Assembly: GCF_015686655.1 (NCBI RefSeq)
Contig: NZ_JADPMP010000007.1
Span: 124,001 to 188,000, forward strand
DNA from: Pontibacter sp. FD36
GTDB taxonomy: Bacteria; Bacteroidota; Bacteroidia; Cytophagales; Hymenobacteraceae
DNA length: 64,000 nt
Direction of reading: 5' to 3'
Of the stretch, positions 63,697-64,000 are shown piece by piece (positions within the stretch are counted from its first letter, which is position 1; the number at the start of each line of letters is the position of its first letter). A model generated the notes under the pieces. It worked only from the letters and a program-made list of their open reading frames with translations. It was not told where the DNA came from and did no database searches. The translations under genes were made by a program, and so were the position numbers.

Positions 63697-64000
63697 TCAA
63701 CTACCTCTCCGCTTGATACTTCGGGTAGGTATAGCCGTCAATGGATCCTCAGGCCAATGGTGCTTGGGATAGCGTCCACGGAGGTCTTTTCGCACCTCAA
63801 AGTAGCCTGCGTTCCAGAAACTGCGCAGGTCCCGGGTTACCTGCACCGGTCTTGAGGCCGGAGAGAGCAAGTGCATGAGCAGCGGGACCTTGCCAGCGGC
63901 AATACGTGGAGTGTCGAGCAGGCCAAATACCTCCTGCAGACGGACAGCCAGTACTGGAGTAGTGGGATTAGTGTAGTCAAGTGCTATGCGGGAACCGCTG
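63697..64000 (-). CDS. hrpB: ATP-dependent helicase HrpB (C-terminal part, cut by window edge)
   Basis: The last 100 codons are present, read from the right edge to a TGA at 63697-63699. The visible sequence is the HrpB C-terminal signature: RLQEVFGLLDTPRIAAGKVP, LLSPASRPVQVTRDLRSFW, EVRKDLRGRYPKHHWPEDPL then TAIPTRSIKRRGS at the end. HrpB is a DEAH-box helicase-like protein; the helicase core lies outside the window. Confidence 0.9.
   Translation of the reverse strand, partial: SGSRIALDYTNPTTPVLAVRLQEVFGLLDTPRIAAGKVPLLMHLLSPASRPVQVTRDLRSFWNAGYFEVRKDLRGRYPKHHWPEDPLTAIPTRSIKRRGS

Overview
The window is chromosomal DNA of a Bacteroidota bacterium, most likely of the order Cytophagales and close to the Pontibacter/Hymenobacter group. 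This is inferred from gene content (proteins with DUF2911, DUF922, PepSY-like/SdiA-regulated, fasciclin and YceI domains, an M13 peptidase, an IorAB pair), from one promoter matching the Bacteroidota TTnG / TAnnTTTG type, and from the general look of the proteins. No rRNA, tRNA, CRISPR array, prophage or insertion sequence was found. Both edges cut genes: a GreA/GreB-type factor on the left and the helicase HrpB on the right.

Layout. 1-3751: GreA/B fragment, lytic transglycosylase, CBM20-esterase, GNAT protein (all minus). 4261-19741: a complete minus-strand nuo operon in the order A-B-CD-E-F-G-H-I-J-K-L-M-N, preceded by a CBS-domain gene and closed by a clear terminator. It encodes proton-pumping complex I with its NADH-input module. 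20055-28130: PEP synthase, an ATP-cone/nuclease fusion, two small exported proteins, a DUF922 protein and an M1 peptidase. 28186-33827: a trans-4-hydroxy-L-proline degradation operon (deaminase, semialdehyde dehydrogenase, epimerase, FAD dehydrogenase) with a divergent AraC-type regulator. 33908-44196: cold-shock protein, S1/P1 nuclease, DmpA-type peptidase with a class IV aminotransferase, PAP2 phosphatase, a two-component system with a PepSY/SdiA-regulated lipoprotein, and PBP1A. 44595-52876: an acyl-CoA-dehydrogenase-like protein with a histidine kinase, a doubled unknown protein, malate:quinone oxidoreductase and IorAB. 53127-64000: M13 peptidase, YceI, GNAT, a large methyltransferase, fasciclin lipoprotein, an M16 peptidase pair, two lipoproteins and HrpB.

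Metabolically this is an aerobic heterotroph that degrades peptides. Hydroxyproline would end at 2-oxoglutarate, malate oxidation feeds quinone through Mqo, NADH feeds complex I, and PpsA supports gluconeogenesis.

The least expected signals are not genes. (1) A roughly 67-bp block, followed by a terminator, is duplicated almost exactly downstream of two unrelated lipoprotein genes, and its one substitution preserves RNA pairing. (2) The hexamer GGTATA occurs several-fold more often than chance on both strands, and the same hexamer forms a 10.5-copy tandem array upstream of iorAB. (3) A 116-bp cloverleaf-like inverted-repeat element has landed on the 3' end of nuoH and supplies its stop codon. 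(4) Degenerate heptad-like repeats lie on or beside the stop codons of four genes.
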